Part shown: positions 26,025 to 34,353 of the stretch, one piece after another | Layout of the letters: each line of letters begins with the position of its first letter | Numbering within the stretch: position 1 is the first letter of the stretch | NCBI GenBank assembly: GCA_965227645.1 | Contig: OZ245773.1 | Span: forward strand, 2,542,001-2,606,000 | Direction: 5' to 3' | DNA from: Flavimaribacter sp024343425 | GTDB taxonomy: Bacteria > Pseudomonadota > Alphaproteobacteria > Rhizobiales > Rhizobiaceae | Length of the DNA: 64,000 nt | The notes under the pieces: model-generated | Databases searched by the model: none | What the model saw: only the letters and a program-made list of their open reading frames with translations | Told to the model about the DNA's origin: nothing | Translations under genes and position numbers: made by a program

Positions 26025-26048
26025 TGTGAAACTTTGAACTATTTCACA
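26025..26048. promoter_or_regulatory. inverted repeat TGTGAAA-N10-TTTCACA
   Basis: A perfect 7-bp inverted repeat with a 10-bp spacer sits in the 256-bp gap upstream of the TetR gene, about 115 bp from its start. The spacing fits two successive turns of DNA, as for a dimeric regulator. The cognate protein is unknown. Confidence 0.4.
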
Positions 26049-26178
26049 GAACACCAAGACAATATTGTCGAATATGGCCGCCGATCATTGATTGACCGGC
26101 AATAATCGGGATGTGGAAACACAGTGACAATCGAAGACAACGTCAAAAGCCGTCAACATTGCTTTGCTGACTCTGGCG

Positions 26179-26622
26179 TCACACTCCCTTTTTCGCGTCC
26201 CGCTGCGCCTTATCACGTTTCGCCTGCTTCTGCGCTTCCTTGTAGGCTTCTTCCTCACGGCGAATTTCGTCTTGCGACAGGCACTTCTTCTCGATAGCGA
26301 CCTTGGTGATCGCATCGTAGTTTCCCTTGTAGCTGGCGAGTTCGGCTTCCCTGTCCTTGCCTGCGGCCAGCAGGAAAAGCGCCGGCCAGAAAAGCACGAC
26401 GCCCACGCCTACGGCGACCGCGTCGCCTCCGGCCTTGTCGGCCTGCTGCTTGGTGATGACCCGAACATTTTCGACGATCGTCCGACGCTCCGACAGGAGT
26501 TGATCGCACGTATAGTCCTTGTAGATGGCTGGCGATACGTAAGTTCCGTCGATCTGGCTGGGCCGCGCAGCACAGCCGCTCACAATCGCCAGGCACAGGC
26601 CCGACACGATCATCCTGTTCAC
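26179..26622 (-). CDS. conserved lipoprotein
   Basis: A 147-residue protein with a short lipoprotein signal ending in the lipobox VSGC (Cys at residue 17). The mature part has a YVSPAIYKDYTCDQLLSERRTI segment, a central hydrophobic stretch (AVGVGVVLFWPALFLLAAG) that may be a membrane hairpin, then KGNYDAITKVAIEKKC and a highly charged, probably coiled-coil tail. The Cys pair in DYTCDQL and EKKC may form a disulphide. Similar small lipoproteins are widespread but uncharacterised. The start is GTG at 26622, or ATG three codons later. Confidence 0.8.
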   Translation of the reverse strand: MNRMIVSGLCLAIVSGCAARPSQIDGTYVSPAIYKDYTCDQLLSERRTIVENVRVITKQQADKAGGDAVAVGVGVVLFWPALFLLAAGKDREAELASYKGNYDAITKVAIEKKCLSQDEIRREEEAYKEAQKQAKRDKAQRDAKKGV

Positions 26623-26764
26623 AATGCATCCCCCGAAACAACCAAAAGTATGTCTATACTTGCGATTAACCGATGAAGATGCTGTGCGTCACCCTTCCCT
26701 GTACATAAGTAACATTATTTTATTTCTCATGTTGCTTACGGGTCACACCGGGATACCCAGCAAA

Positions 26765-28201
26765 TCAGGATGGCAACATGATCTTTGCGGTCAACCCGCC
26801 GCCTTCATTGTTTGCAAGCGTCAGCGCGCCCCCATGGGCCTGGACGGAAGAACGGGCGATCGCCAGTCCCAGACCGATGCCGCCGGTTTCCTCGCTGCGG
26901 GACGTCTCCAGCCTGACGAAGGGCTCGAAGATGTCGTTGAGGCGTTCTTCCGGAATGCCCGGCCCACTGTCGGTCACGGTTATCTCGACGCCGTCGGGTC
27001 TCGGCGCGAAGGCGACCTGCGCCTCCTTGCCGTATCGCACAGCGTTGTCGATCAGGTTGCGAAGGGCGCGCCGGATGGCGATCGGACGACATGACACGAT
27101 GGTCCGCGGAACGTCTTCCGGAACCCGAAGGCTGACCGGCTGCCCCATGTCCTGGTAATCGGCGACGATGGCGTCCAGAAATTCCGACAGATTGACCCGG
27201 CCAAGCGTTTCACGCTGCGCTTCGTCGCGCGCAAAGGAGAGCGTCGCCTCGACCATGCGCTGCATTTCGTCCAGCGTGGCGATCATCTTGTCGCGGTTCT
27301 CCTCGTCGTCGATGAATTCCGCGCGGATGCGCAGCGAAGTTATCGGCGTCCTCAGATCGTGGCTGATCGCTGCAAGCATCGCCGTGCGGTCGGCAATAAA
27401 ACGGGTCAACCGCTCCTGCATGACGTTGAATGCGTGAATGGCGCTGCGCACCTCGGGCGGTCCGGCTTCCTTCAGTTCCTGCGGATCATCGCCCCGACCG
27501 AGCGCGTCCGCGGCCTCGGCCAGTCGCCGCAACGGCTTGGTCAGACGGCGCACCGTGAATGCGATGACGAGAATGACGCCGACCGCCATCAGGCCGGCCG
27601 CCAGCATTGTCCTGAGCAAAGACCCGCGCGGCATGCTGAGATCGGCCGCCATGTTCAGCCAGTTTCCGTCATCGAGCTGGATAGACATGGCGAAGACAAG
27701 CGGCACATTGCGCGAATATCGTGGAGGCGGCGGCCTGGCGTTCAGTTCGCCTGGCTCGGCTCTGTCCTTTCTGTCTTCGCGTTTCTCACGGCGGTCGCGA
27801 TGCGGATTGTAACCCGGAATCTCCATGTCGCGGCCGGCGTCCGTCCGGATCTGTCGCGTCGAACCGAGCTGCCTTTGAAGGTTCCGCAGGATGCGTTCGT
27901 TGACACGCTCGTCTCCACTCTTCTGCAGCAGCGGTTCATTCGATATCCAGTAGTAGAGCAAGGGACTCGAGGCGGCGTTGCGGATCTGCTCATGAAGCTG
28001 CGGGGGAGACTCGTCCAGCAATTCGACCAGGGCCGCGGTGCGCGAAACAACGGTTCCGGCGGCCAACTCCATCAGCGCGAGGCGGCGTTCATCCGTAAAC
28101 AGCCAGAGCGCGAAGGCCTGGGATATGATAATGGCTGCAAGCGTCAGCGAGATAAGCTGGGCAGCGAGACTTGGGGGCCACAGCCCGAACCGCCGTCTCA
28201 T
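26765..28201 (-). CDS. EnvZ-type sensor histidine kinase
   Basis: A 478-residue kinase. One helix near the N-terminus (LISLTLAAIIISQAFALWLF) and a second near residue 205 enclose a periplasmic domain of about 165 residues containing a charged, low-complexity HRDRREKREDRKDRAEPGE stretch. HAMP, H-box AAISHDLRTPITSLR (His about 281), N-box ALRNLIDNAVRYG, DSGPGIPEE and GGIGLGLAIARS follow. Its start overlaps the regulator stop by ATGA, so the pair is co-translated. Divergence from the EF-hand gene suggests an envelope or calcium-related signal. Confidence 0.92.
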   Translation of the reverse strand: MRRRFGLWPPSLAAQLISLTLAAIIISQAFALWLFTDERRLALMELAAGTVVSRTAALVELLDESPPQLHEQIRNAASSPLLYYWISNEPLLQKSGDERVNERILRNLQRQLGSTRQIRTDAGRDMEIPGYNPHRDRREKREDRKDRAEPGELNARPPPPRYSRNVPLVFAMSIQLDDGNWLNMAADLSMPRGSLLRTMLAAGLMAVGVILVIAFTVRRLTKPLRRLAEAADALGRGDDPQELKEAGPPEVRSAIHAFNVMQERLTRFIADRTAMLAAISHDLRTPITSLRIRAEFIDDEENRDKMIATLDEMQRMVEATLSFARDEAQRETLGRVNLSEFLDAIVADYQDMGQPVSLRVPEDVPRTIVSCRPIAIRRALRNLIDNAVRYGKEAQVAFAPRPDGVEITVTDSGPGIPEERLNDIFEPFVRLETSRSEETGGIGLGLAIARSSVQAHGGALTLANNEGGGLTAKIMLPS

Positions 28202-28926
28202 CTGTCCGGCTCCGCGACATCGGCCGTAAAAGAGTAGCCGCCGCCCCAGACCGTCTTTATGAGGACCGGGTTCTTCGGATCCTTTTCGATCTTGCGCCTC
28301 AGCCGGCTAACCTGATTGTCGATCGAGCGGTCGAACATGTTGGCTGCGCGTCCGGTCGTCAAATCAAGCAGTTGGTCGCGCGACAGAACCATTCGTGGAC
28401 GCTTGAGGAACGCCACAAGCAATTGGAACTCACCGGTCGACAGCGGCGTGATGACGCCGTCTTCGCCGATCAGATGCCGTTGCGCCATGTCCAGAACCCA
28501 GTCGCCGAAGCCGAGCTTCTCGCTGGAAACCGGATCGCGCTCCTTCGGCGCCAGGCTCGCCCGGCGCAGCACCGCCTTGATGCGCGCCAGCAATTCGCGG
28601 GGATTGAATGGTTTGGTGACATAGTCGTCTGCGCCGATCTCCAGCCCGACCACCCTGTCCGTGTCCTCGGCCATTGCTGTCAGCAGGATGACGGGCGTTG
28701 CATCGCTTTCGACAAGGTGGCGGCAAAGCGACAGGCCGTCCTCGCCCGGCATCATGATGTCCAGGACCACGAGATCGATCGCCGCCGCCTTCATGACCTT
28801 GCGCGCCTGCGCCGCGCTGTCGGCTGTGCTGGCGCGCATGCCGCTTCTTGTCAGATAGCGGGCGAGAGACTCACGGATGTCGCGATGGTCGTCGACGACC
28901 AGTATGTGAGGGGCCATGTCGCTCAT
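28198..28926 (-). CDS. OmpR-family response regulator
   Basis: A 242-residue regulator. The receiver has acidic residues at 12-13 (VVDDH), phospho-acceptor Asp56 (VVLDIMMPGEDG) and the conserved Lys in VTKPFNPRELLARI. The C-terminal winged helix includes TGEFQLLVAFLKRPRMVLSRDQLLD and IDNQVSRLRRKIEKDP. It is the first gene of a two-gene unit with the downstream kinase. It is divergent from the secreted EF-hand protein (197 bp between), which is a likely target. Confidence 0.93.
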   Translation of the reverse strand: MSDMAPHILVVDDHRDIRESLARYLTRSGMRASTADSAAQARKVMKAAAIDLVVLDIMMPGEDGLSLCRHLVESDATPVILLTAMAEDTDRVVGLEIGADDYVTKPFNPRELLARIKAVLRRASLAPKERDPVSSEKLGFGDWVLDMAQRHLIGEDGVITPLSTGEFQLLVAFLKRPRMVLSRDQLLDLTTGRAANMFDRSIDNQVSRLRRKIEKDPKNPVLIKTVWGGGYSFTADVAEPDR

Positions 28927-29123
28927 TCGGGCTGCCTGTCGTTGAATGTCCGGGCCTGTCTATTCCGGTTTTGCGCCGGACGCGAAGGAAAGTTGTAACA
29001 AGATGTATCACTGCGCCGATGTGCGACAAAGCCTGACACTAAAGCCGGTTTGCCAACGTAATTCTGCGACAAGTCCATCCTAGATCCTGGGTTATCGCAG
29101 CAACAACCGAAAGGACAGTAGCG

Positions 29124-30191
29124 ATGAAGCCTATCGGAAAGACAGTCATAGCACTGATGGCCACCACATTCCTGAGCGCAAGCGTATTGCCAGCGCTCGC
29201 TTCGCCCGGCGAACGCGGTCACGGCGGACATGGATGGAGCCAGGGTTTTGGCGGCAAATGGAAGCAATTCTCCGGCCGAAAGGCCTTCAAGGAATTCGAC
29301 GTGGACGGCAATGGCGTCGTGAGCCAGGCCGATGTCGACGCAGTCATGGCGGAGAAATTCGAAGCCATGGCGGGCGACGACGGAACAGTCGACCTGGAGC
29401 AGTTCAAGGTCTACTGGAGCGAACAGGCCAGGCCGCGCATGGTCAGGGGCTTTCAGCGTCTCGACCGCGATGGCGACGGCCAGATCACCCGGGAAGAGTT
29501 CGACAGCGTTTCGAACGCCATGTTCACGTTGCTTGACCGCGACGGCAATGGCGAACTGACGCGTCCGGTGCCAGGAGAAGGCCCCCGCGCGGACAACCGT
29601 CCGGAACGGCCAGGACCGGGCGGCGAAGGCAAACCCGAGCGCGGCGAACGCGGTGGACCCGACAGGAAGATGGGCATGCGCGGAGACCATGGCGGCAAGC
29701 ATCATGCCGGGCCACGCGGCCACGGCGGACCGGGCGGACATGGCCGCATGGGCGGTCAGCTGGCCATGATGGAAATCATGGAGCGCTTCGATGTCGACGG
29801 CGATGGCAAGATCACCCGCGCCGAGTTCGACGAGGTGCGGACCGCAACCTTCGACGAGGCGGCCGGCCCCGGCGGCTCTGTCGATCTGGATGCGTTCGCC
29901 GGCATCTGGTCGACCATGACCGATCGCATGATGGTCAAGGCGTTTCAGCAGATGGACGTTGACGGCAATCTTGAAGTGACGGCTGAGGAATTCAGCGCGC
30001 CAACGAAAGATATCGTCAATCGTTTCGACCGCAACGGCGACGGCGTTCTGACAAAGGCCGACCGAAAGGCCGGAATGGACCGCAAGGGCGACGGGCCTGG
30101 CAAGGGCGGCATGCACCACAAGGGTCACGGACCGGAAAAGGCCGGCATGGAGCGCAAAGGCCCTCCGAAACCCGAGAACGAAGACATCTGA
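29124..30191 (+). CDS. secreted multi-EF-hand calcium-binding protein
   Basis: A 355-residue protein with a signal peptide ending near LPALAS (residue 27). Six EF-hand-like loops are visible: DVDGNGVVSQAD, DRDGDGQITREE, DRDGNGELTRPV, DVDGDGKITRAE, DVDGNLEVTAEE and DRNGDGVLTKAD. Loops 2, 4 and 6 are the most canonical; loop 3 lacks the final Glu and loop 5 lacks the central Gly. A Gly/His/Arg/Pro-rich linker (about residues 150-210) separates loops 1-3 from 4-6, and the C-terminus repeats KGDGPGKGGMHHKGHG-like blocks that could bind transition metals. It is expected to sit in the periplasm or outside. It is divergent from the two-component system. Confidence 0.9.
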   Translation: MKPIGKTVIALMATTFLSASVLPALASPGERGHGGHGWSQGFGGKWKQFSGRKAFKEFDVDGNGVVSQADVDAVMAEKFEAMAGDDGTVDLEQFKVYWSEQARPRMVRGFQRLDRDGDGQITREEFDSVSNAMFTLLDRDGNGELTRPVPGEGPRADNRPERPGPGGEGKPERGERGGPDRKMGMRGDHGGKHHAGPRGHGGPGGHGRMGGQLAMMEIMERFDVDGDGKITRAEFDEVRTATFDEAAGPGGSVDLDAFAGIWSTMTDRMMVKAFQQMDVDGNLEVTAEEFSAPTKDIVNRFDRNGDGVLTKADRKAGMDRKGDGPGKGGMHHKGHGPEKAGMERKGPPKPENEDI

Positions 30192-30201
30192 TCATATCGC
30201 A

Positions 30202-30228
30202 AAACGCCGCCGCATGGCGGCGTTTCTT
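30202..30228. terminator. terminator between EF-hand gene and SDR gene
   Basis: A 10-bp perfect stem, AAACGCCGCC with GGCGGCGTTT, closes a GCAT loop and is followed by CTT. It lies between convergent genes and its A/T ends allow use in both directions. Confidence 0.85.
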
Positions 30229-30242
30229 CGTCCGGCAGAGCG

Positions 30243-30962
30243 CTACATGCGCGACAGAATAAAGCCCGCCAGCGCCGGAGACAGCCAATGGATGGCCGCC
30301 ATGAGCTTTGCCTTTCCGACATATGTGCGCGGACGACCGCTCATAATGGCTTCATATATCTTTTCGGCGGCGGCCTCCGGACTGATTTTTCCGGTCCCCC
30401 TGCCCGCCGTCATGTCGGTGTCGACCAGCGGCAGATATACCTCCTGAAACCTGAGGCGCCCGTCTTTCGATTGAAGACGCAGCGCCTTTGAAAACATCCC
30501 GAGGCCGGCTTTCGCGGCGCTGTAGACAGCTGCCGAGCCCTTTGGCTCAAGCGACAGCAAGGACTGTATGAACACGACCGCGTCGATGGAGGCTGTCTCG
30601 CACAGGGTGCGGGTCAAAAGGATTGGCGCTGTCAAATTGAGAGCGACGTTGCACGTCAGCGCATCGGCCGTGTTTCGCGTGTCGAAGAATTTCCAGTCGT
30701 CCTGGGTTGCTGCGTTGTTGACGAATATGGCTCCCTCTGTCAGAGCGGCGGCGATCGCCTCGCCCGCCGCTGCTGCCTGTTGAGGGTTCGACAGGTCCGC
30801 TGAATGGCATTGCAGGGGAGAACCCGTCGCCGAAAGACGCTCAAGATCGCCCACATTGCGGGCGACCGCGATGACGGGATGACCGCGCTCAAGGCACAGC
30901 GCAGTCAGGGCCCGGCCTATTCCGCGACTTGCGCCGGTAATGATTATCGTTTCTTGTGCCAT
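30243..30962 (-). CDS. short-chain dehydrogenase/reductase
   Basis: A 239-residue SDR. The NAD(P)-binding motif TGASRGIG is at the N-terminus and the catalytic pair lies in AAVYSAAKAGLG (Tyr-x3-Lys). NNAATQ replaces the usual NNAG. PLVDTDMTAGRG lies in the substrate region. GGAGAGAGGA upstream of the ATG is a strong ribosome site. It is divergent from a Crp-family regulator, which may control it. The substrate is unknown. Confidence 0.9.
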   Translation of the reverse strand: MAQETIIITGASRGIGRALTALCLERGHPVIAVARNVGDLERLSATGSPLQCHSADLSNPQQAAAAGEAIAAALTEGAIFVNNAATQDDWKFFDTRNTADALTCNVALNLTAPILLTRTLCETASIDAVVFIQSLLSLEPKGSAAVYSAAKAGLGMFSKALRLQSKDGRLRFQEVYLPLVDTDMTAGRGTGKISPEAAAEKIYEAIMSGRPRTYVGKAKLMAAIHWLSPALAGFILSRM

Positions 30963-31047
30963 GGGATCCTCTCTCCATTTTCGGAAACGGCGTTGTCCGT
31001 TTCCTCAATCTGGTGAGTCCCTTGTGCCGGTGTGCGTAATGTCCCGC

Positions 31048-31063
31048 ATTAACCAGGATTAAT
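31048..31063. promoter_or_regulatory. inverted repeat ATTAA-N6-TTAAT before the Crp-family gene
   Basis: The repeat ends two bases before the start codon of the regulator gene, in the region shared with the divergent SDR gene. Binding here would block translation or transcription start, so autoregulation is plausible. Confidence 0.4.
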
Positions 31064-31065
31064 CG

Positions 31066-31647
31066 ATGCCAGGTCTGGCGGCGGAAACATTGATGAACCG
31101 CGTCGCGCGGGAAACCCTGCCCGACTGGCGGGTCTTTGCCGACGCTGTTTCGGTGTCGCGCGTCGCCGCCGGCGCGTCGGTGTTCAGGCCCGGCGACCAG
31201 GATCGTCGGATATTCATTGTCCGCAGCGGGCTCATCAAGCTCGTCTACACGCTGCCCGACGGCGACGAGTGGATCAAATCCTTCATTCCGGAGGAAAAAT
31301 TCTTCGCCTGTTCCTCGACGCTGCAATCCGGCGCGGCGGCGGGGTTTGGCGCCGAAGCCATGGAGCCGAGCGAACTGGAACATTGCGACTTCAGTGTGCT
31401 GGAGAGGCTGGCGGGACAGCATATTGAATGGGCCAGGGCTCTGAACGCGCTGCTGCTCGATTTTGCAGCGAAAAAGGAGGAGCGCGAGCGCGTTTTCCTG
31501 ACGCTCAAGCCGGCGGACCGGTTCGTGTGGCTGAAATCGACCATGCCGCGCCTCATCAAACGGGTTCCGCAGAAGGATCTGGCCGCCTATCTTGGCGTAA
31601 CGCCGGTTGGGCTCAACCGCATCATCAAGCGGCTGGAGAAAACCTGA
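31066..31647 (+). CDS. Crp/Fnr-family transcriptional regulator
   Basis: A 193-residue protein, slightly short for the family. A cyclic-nucleotide-binding-like beta-roll (ASVFRPGDQDRRIFIVRSGLIKLVYTLPDGDEWIKSFIPEEKFF) leads through a helix to a compact C-terminal helix-turn-helix (VPQKDLAAYLGVTPVGLNRIIKRLEKT). No Fnr-type Cys cluster is seen and the cAMP-contacting residues are not conserved, so the effector is unknown. It is divergent from the SDR gene; the M20 hydrolase follows on the same strand 42 bp later. Confidence 0.85.
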   Translation: MPGLAAETLMNRVARETLPDWRVFADAVSVSRVAAGASVFRPGDQDRRIFIVRSGLIKLVYTLPDGDEWIKSFIPEEKFFACSSTLQSGAAAGFGAEAMEPSELEHCDFSVLERLAGQHIEWARALNALLLDFAAKKEERERVFLTLKPADRFVWLKSTMPRLIKRVPQKDLAAYLGVTPVGLNRIIKRLEKT

Positions 31648-31689
31648 CCGTTCTTGCCCGCTGCGCAGCTGAGACGCTACTGTGGCCCG

Positions 31690-32844
31690 ATGACGATTCC
31701 GGACCAGACTTTCGCAGAAATCAAAAAGATTCGCCGTGACCTGCATCGTCGACCGGAGCTCTCCGGCGAGGAATTCGCGACCGCTGAAACCATCGCGGGA
31801 CATTTGCAGGCCTTTGCGCCGGACGCGATCCTGACCGGCATCGGTGGCGCCGGCGTCGCAGCCATTTTCACCGGTCCTGGAGACGGTCCGACCGTGCTGA
31901 TCCGGTGCGAACTGGACGGTCTTCCGATCGACGATCTTTCCGGTCTCGAGCATCGATCCACCATCGCAGGCAAAGGCCACCAGTGCGGCCATGACGGCCA
32001 TATGGCGATCGTTCTCGCCACGGCGTTTCTACTGACTGAGGACAGGCCTCCACGGGGACGCGTGGTCCTGTTGTTCCAGCCGGCAGAGGAGAATGGCAAA
32101 GGCGCGCGGGCCGTCATTTCGGACCCGCGTTTCGGAACCATCGCTCCGGATTTTGCGCTCTCGTTGCACAATTTTCCGGGCTGCCCGCGTCACAGTATCC
32201 TTGCGAAATCGGGATTTGTCACCTGCGCCTCCCGCGGCATGCGCATCGCTCTGGAAGGCCGCACGGCGCACGCTTCTGCGCCGGAAACCGGCGTCTCTCC
32301 AGCCGCCGCCATGGCGGAGCTTATTCAGCGACTGAACGCAATGTCTTCTTCGGCGCGGCTTGACGAGGATTTTGTTCTGGTGACGGTCGTGCATGCGCAT
32401 CTGGGAGAAAAAGCGTTTGGCGTCTCGCCCGGCCACGCCGAGATCTGGGCGACGCTTCGAACCCTGACTGACGAGCGGATGGCGCAGCTTGTGAGCCGTG
32501 CTGAAGAGAGCGCCCGCGAGGTTTCGACAACGAACGGTCTGCAACTGCATATCGACTACGACGACGTATTCAGCGCCTCGGTCAATGACAGCGCCCTGAC
32601 CCGGATTATCCGGAAATCGGCTGACGAACTCGACCTGTCGCTGTTCGATCTGGAAGAGCCGATGCGTTTTTCGGAAGATTTCGGTGAGTTCGGGAAAATA
32701 TGCCCTTCGGTGATGTTTTTCCTCGGCGCCGGCGCCGACCACCCGGCGCTTCACAATCCCGACTACGACTTTCCGGACGAACTCATTCCGACAGGCGCGG
32801 CGATGTTTCACCGCACGGCCATGCGCCTGCTTGGGGGCAATTAA
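31690..32844 (+). CDS. M20-family amidohydrolase (N-acyl-amino-acid/aminoacylase type)
   Basis: A 384-residue metallohydrolase. KKIRRDLHRRPELSGEE opens the catalytic domain. Metal ligands are in GHQCGHDGHMA (Cys and His) and PAEENGKGA, and a distal His lies in LSLHNFPG. The central dimerisation domain (ALEGRTAHASAPETGVSPAAA) is typical of the hippurate hydrolase/N-acyl-L-amino-acid amidohydrolase subfamily, which releases an acyl group from an amino acid. The ATG at 31690 gives the family N-terminus; an earlier frame start at 31654 adds 12 atypical residues. Confidence 0.9.
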   Translation: MTIPDQTFAEIKKIRRDLHRRPELSGEEFATAETIAGHLQAFAPDAILTGIGGAGVAAIFTGPGDGPTVLIRCELDGLPIDDLSGLEHRSTIAGKGHQCGHDGHMAIVLATAFLLTEDRPPRGRVVLLFQPAEENGKGARAVISDPRFGTIAPDFALSLHNFPGCPRHSILAKSGFVTCASRGMRIALEGRTAHASAPETGVSPAAAMAELIQRLNAMSSSARLDEDFVLVTVVHAHLGEKAFGVSPGHAEIWATLRTLTDERMAQLVSRAEESAREVSTTNGLQLHIDYDDVFSASVNDSALTRIIRKSADELDLSLFDLEEPMRFSEDFGEFGKICPSVMFFLGAGADHPALHNPDYDFPDELIPTGAAMFHRTAMRLLGGN

Positions 32845-32850
32845 CGCTTC

Positions 32851-33522
32851 TCAATCGCCCACCGTACAGGCGAGCACGCGGCTGATATGGGTGAAAGGCC
32901 GGCCGGATTCCTCGCGCCATTGATTGAACGCCTCCTGAACCTTCAAGCGGTCTCGCTTCGAGGACGCGGCCTTGTCGACCACCCCCTCCCTCACCAGCGC
33001 CGCCACCACGTCTTGCGACAGGATGAAACTGTCGCGTCCCATGAAGCGCAGGAGGTACATGCCGGTGTTACCGCTCAGACGCGTGCCGCGCTGCTTCAGC
33101 ACGTCCAGCAGCCCGACATAGTCTTCGTCCGGCCATTCGGCGAAGAACCGGGCCGCCGATCCGTGTTCCTTCGCCAGATCGGCGAGGAACTGCGCATTGT
33201 CGCGGATCGCGGCGATCTTGGCGCCATTGCGGATGACGCGCTTGTCGGAGAGCAGCGCCTCGATGTCCTCGTCGGTCATGAAGGCGGCGCGCGCCACGTC
33301 GAAACCGTGGAACACCTCCTCGAAGGCCGGCCACTTGTTATCGACGACTTTCCAGTTGAAGCCGGCCTGAAAGATGCATTTGCTCATCGTGGAGAGCCAG
33401 CGGTCGTCCGGTATGGCGTCCAGTTCCTCAGGCGTCTTTGGCGTCATCAGCGTCGCTTCGAAGGCTTCCGGACCGCCCTTGCGATCCGCCGCCAATTTAT
33501 ACAATTCATCGAAGTTTCTCAT
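32851..33522 (-). CDS. HhH-GPD-type DNA-3-methyladenine glycosylase I-like protein
   Basis: A 223-residue protein of the Tag-like group found in Rhizobiales. MSKCIFQAGFNWKVVDNKWPAFEEVFHGFD is the diagnostic N-terminal block. RNGAKIAAIRDNAQFL, EHGSAARFFAEWPDEDYVGLLDVLK and GMYLLRFMGRDSFILSQDVV follow, with an aspartate typical of the helix-hairpin-helix glycosylase active site. It would remove alkylated bases from DNA. It is followed 22 bp later on the transcript side by DUF427 on the other side of its start and is convergent with the M20 gene. Confidence 0.85.
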   Translation of the reverse strand: MRNFDELYKLAADRKGGPEAFEATLMTPKTPEELDAIPDDRWLSTMSKCIFQAGFNWKVVDNKWPAFEEVFHGFDVARAAFMTDEDIEALLSDKRVIRNGAKIAAIRDNAQFLADLAKEHGSAARFFAEWPDEDYVGLLDVLKQRGTRLSGNTGMYLLRFMGRDSFILSQDVVAALVREGVVDKAASSKRDRLKVQEAFNQWREESGRPFTHISRVLACTVGD

Positions 33523-33544
33523 GCAACCTCCCCGGTCATCCGAG

Positions 33545-33937
33545 TTATTCCGCCTCGATTGTCATGCTGACGCGTTTCGGATCGAAGGCGATACGGCCCG
33601 CCAGCATGCCGGCGAAGTCGAATGGATCGGCATAGGACCAGCCCAGATTCTCGGCCAATACATGCCCGGCGCCGTCGACCACGGAGAAATAGGAGGCGTC
33701 GCCCTTCAGCGGACAATGGGTCGACTTCTCCGTTTTCACGAGCGGGGCCACAATGTCTGATTCCGGGATGTAATATTGCGGCGGATAAAGACCTTTCCCC
33801 ACTTCCAGAAGCCGAAGCGGCTCCCTGGTTTCGGCGATCAGCAAACCGTCCAGCACGATCCGCACTGTCTGCGTCAGACCATCGAGTTGCATGTAATGCC
33901 GTTCATTGTCGGGATTGTGCACTGTCTGTCGGGTCAT
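33545..33937 (-). CDS. DUF427 domain protein
   Basis: A 130-residue protein of the DUF427 beta-sandwich family: VRIVLDGLLIAETREPLRLLEVG, LYPPQYYIPESDI, then CPLKGDASYFSVVDG and ENLGWSYADPFDFAGMLAGRIAFDPKRV. The start at 33937 is supported by AGGCAGGA upstream; the frame remains open to 34009. The glycosylase gene lies 22 bp downstream, so the two may be co-transcribed. The biochemical function of DUF427 is unknown. Confidence 0.85.
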   Translation of the reverse strand: MTRQTVHNPDNERHYMQLDGLTQTVRIVLDGLLIAETREPLRLLEVGKGLYPPQYYIPESDIVAPLVKTEKSTHCPLKGDASYFSVVDGAGHVLAENLGWSYADPFDFAGMLAGRIAFDPKRVSMTIEAE

Positions 33938-34353
33938 GGTCCTGCCTCGCCTCTGGGTTGACACCCGATATGGCGTCGCCGCTTTGCATTTTCGATAGGA
34001 TACGGCCAACGGACACCGGATTGAAATGCCTTGAATCCGAATAAATCTTTGTTTTTATTCGATTTATAAATTCTGGCTTTGTTTCGGGAATTCGGCCTTT
34101 GTCCGATCTGGCTTTGTTTCGGGAATCCGGCTCTCTGGATCTGGCTTTGTTTCGGGATTCGTCCGTTTTGAATAAATACGCTTTCTCAACCGTCTGAAGC
34201 ACGAACTTTCCAGACAGGGAAACCAGAATGTTCCTTTTTTGTTCTATCATGTCGCAGCGTTACATTGCAAGAGCGGCAATAGCGGTAATCACAATTGCGG
34301 GGAGCTGTGATAATCAGGTCTGAAGTGTGTTTCCACGGAATGAGAGCCAGCAA
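33938..34353. other. 416-bp intergenic region with tandem short repeats
   Basis: No convincing gene is present; a 115-codon frame on the complement (33903-34250) merely reads through the repeats. It holds three copies of a 19-24-bp repeat between 34073 and 34163, AT-rich flanks, and an ATCACA-N12-TGTGAT inverted repeat (34288-34311) upstream of the purine nucleoside phosphorylase gene. Confidence 0.7.
34073..34163. repeat. three tandem copies of a dispersed short repeat (A, B, C)
   Basis: Copies of CTGGCTTTGTTTCGGGAAT or a close variant start at 34073 (A), 34108 (B) and 34141 (C), spaced 35 and 33 bp. Copies A and B continue with TCGGC or CCGGC; C diverges after CGGGATTCG. B with three upstream bases and its tail is identical over 27 bp to a segment inside the VOC gene at 25032-25058. 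Confidence 0.9.

Noticed and set aside
33903..34250. 115-codon frame on the complement through the short repeats
   Set aside because: It is mostly translated repeat units and overlaps the DUF427 start region; no family or ribosome site is visible.
34288..34311. ATCACA-N12-TGTGAT inverted repeat as a Crp site before deoD
   Set aside because: The half-sites are in the reverse order of the consensus TGTGA-N6-TCACA and the spacer is too long; kept only as a remark on the gap.
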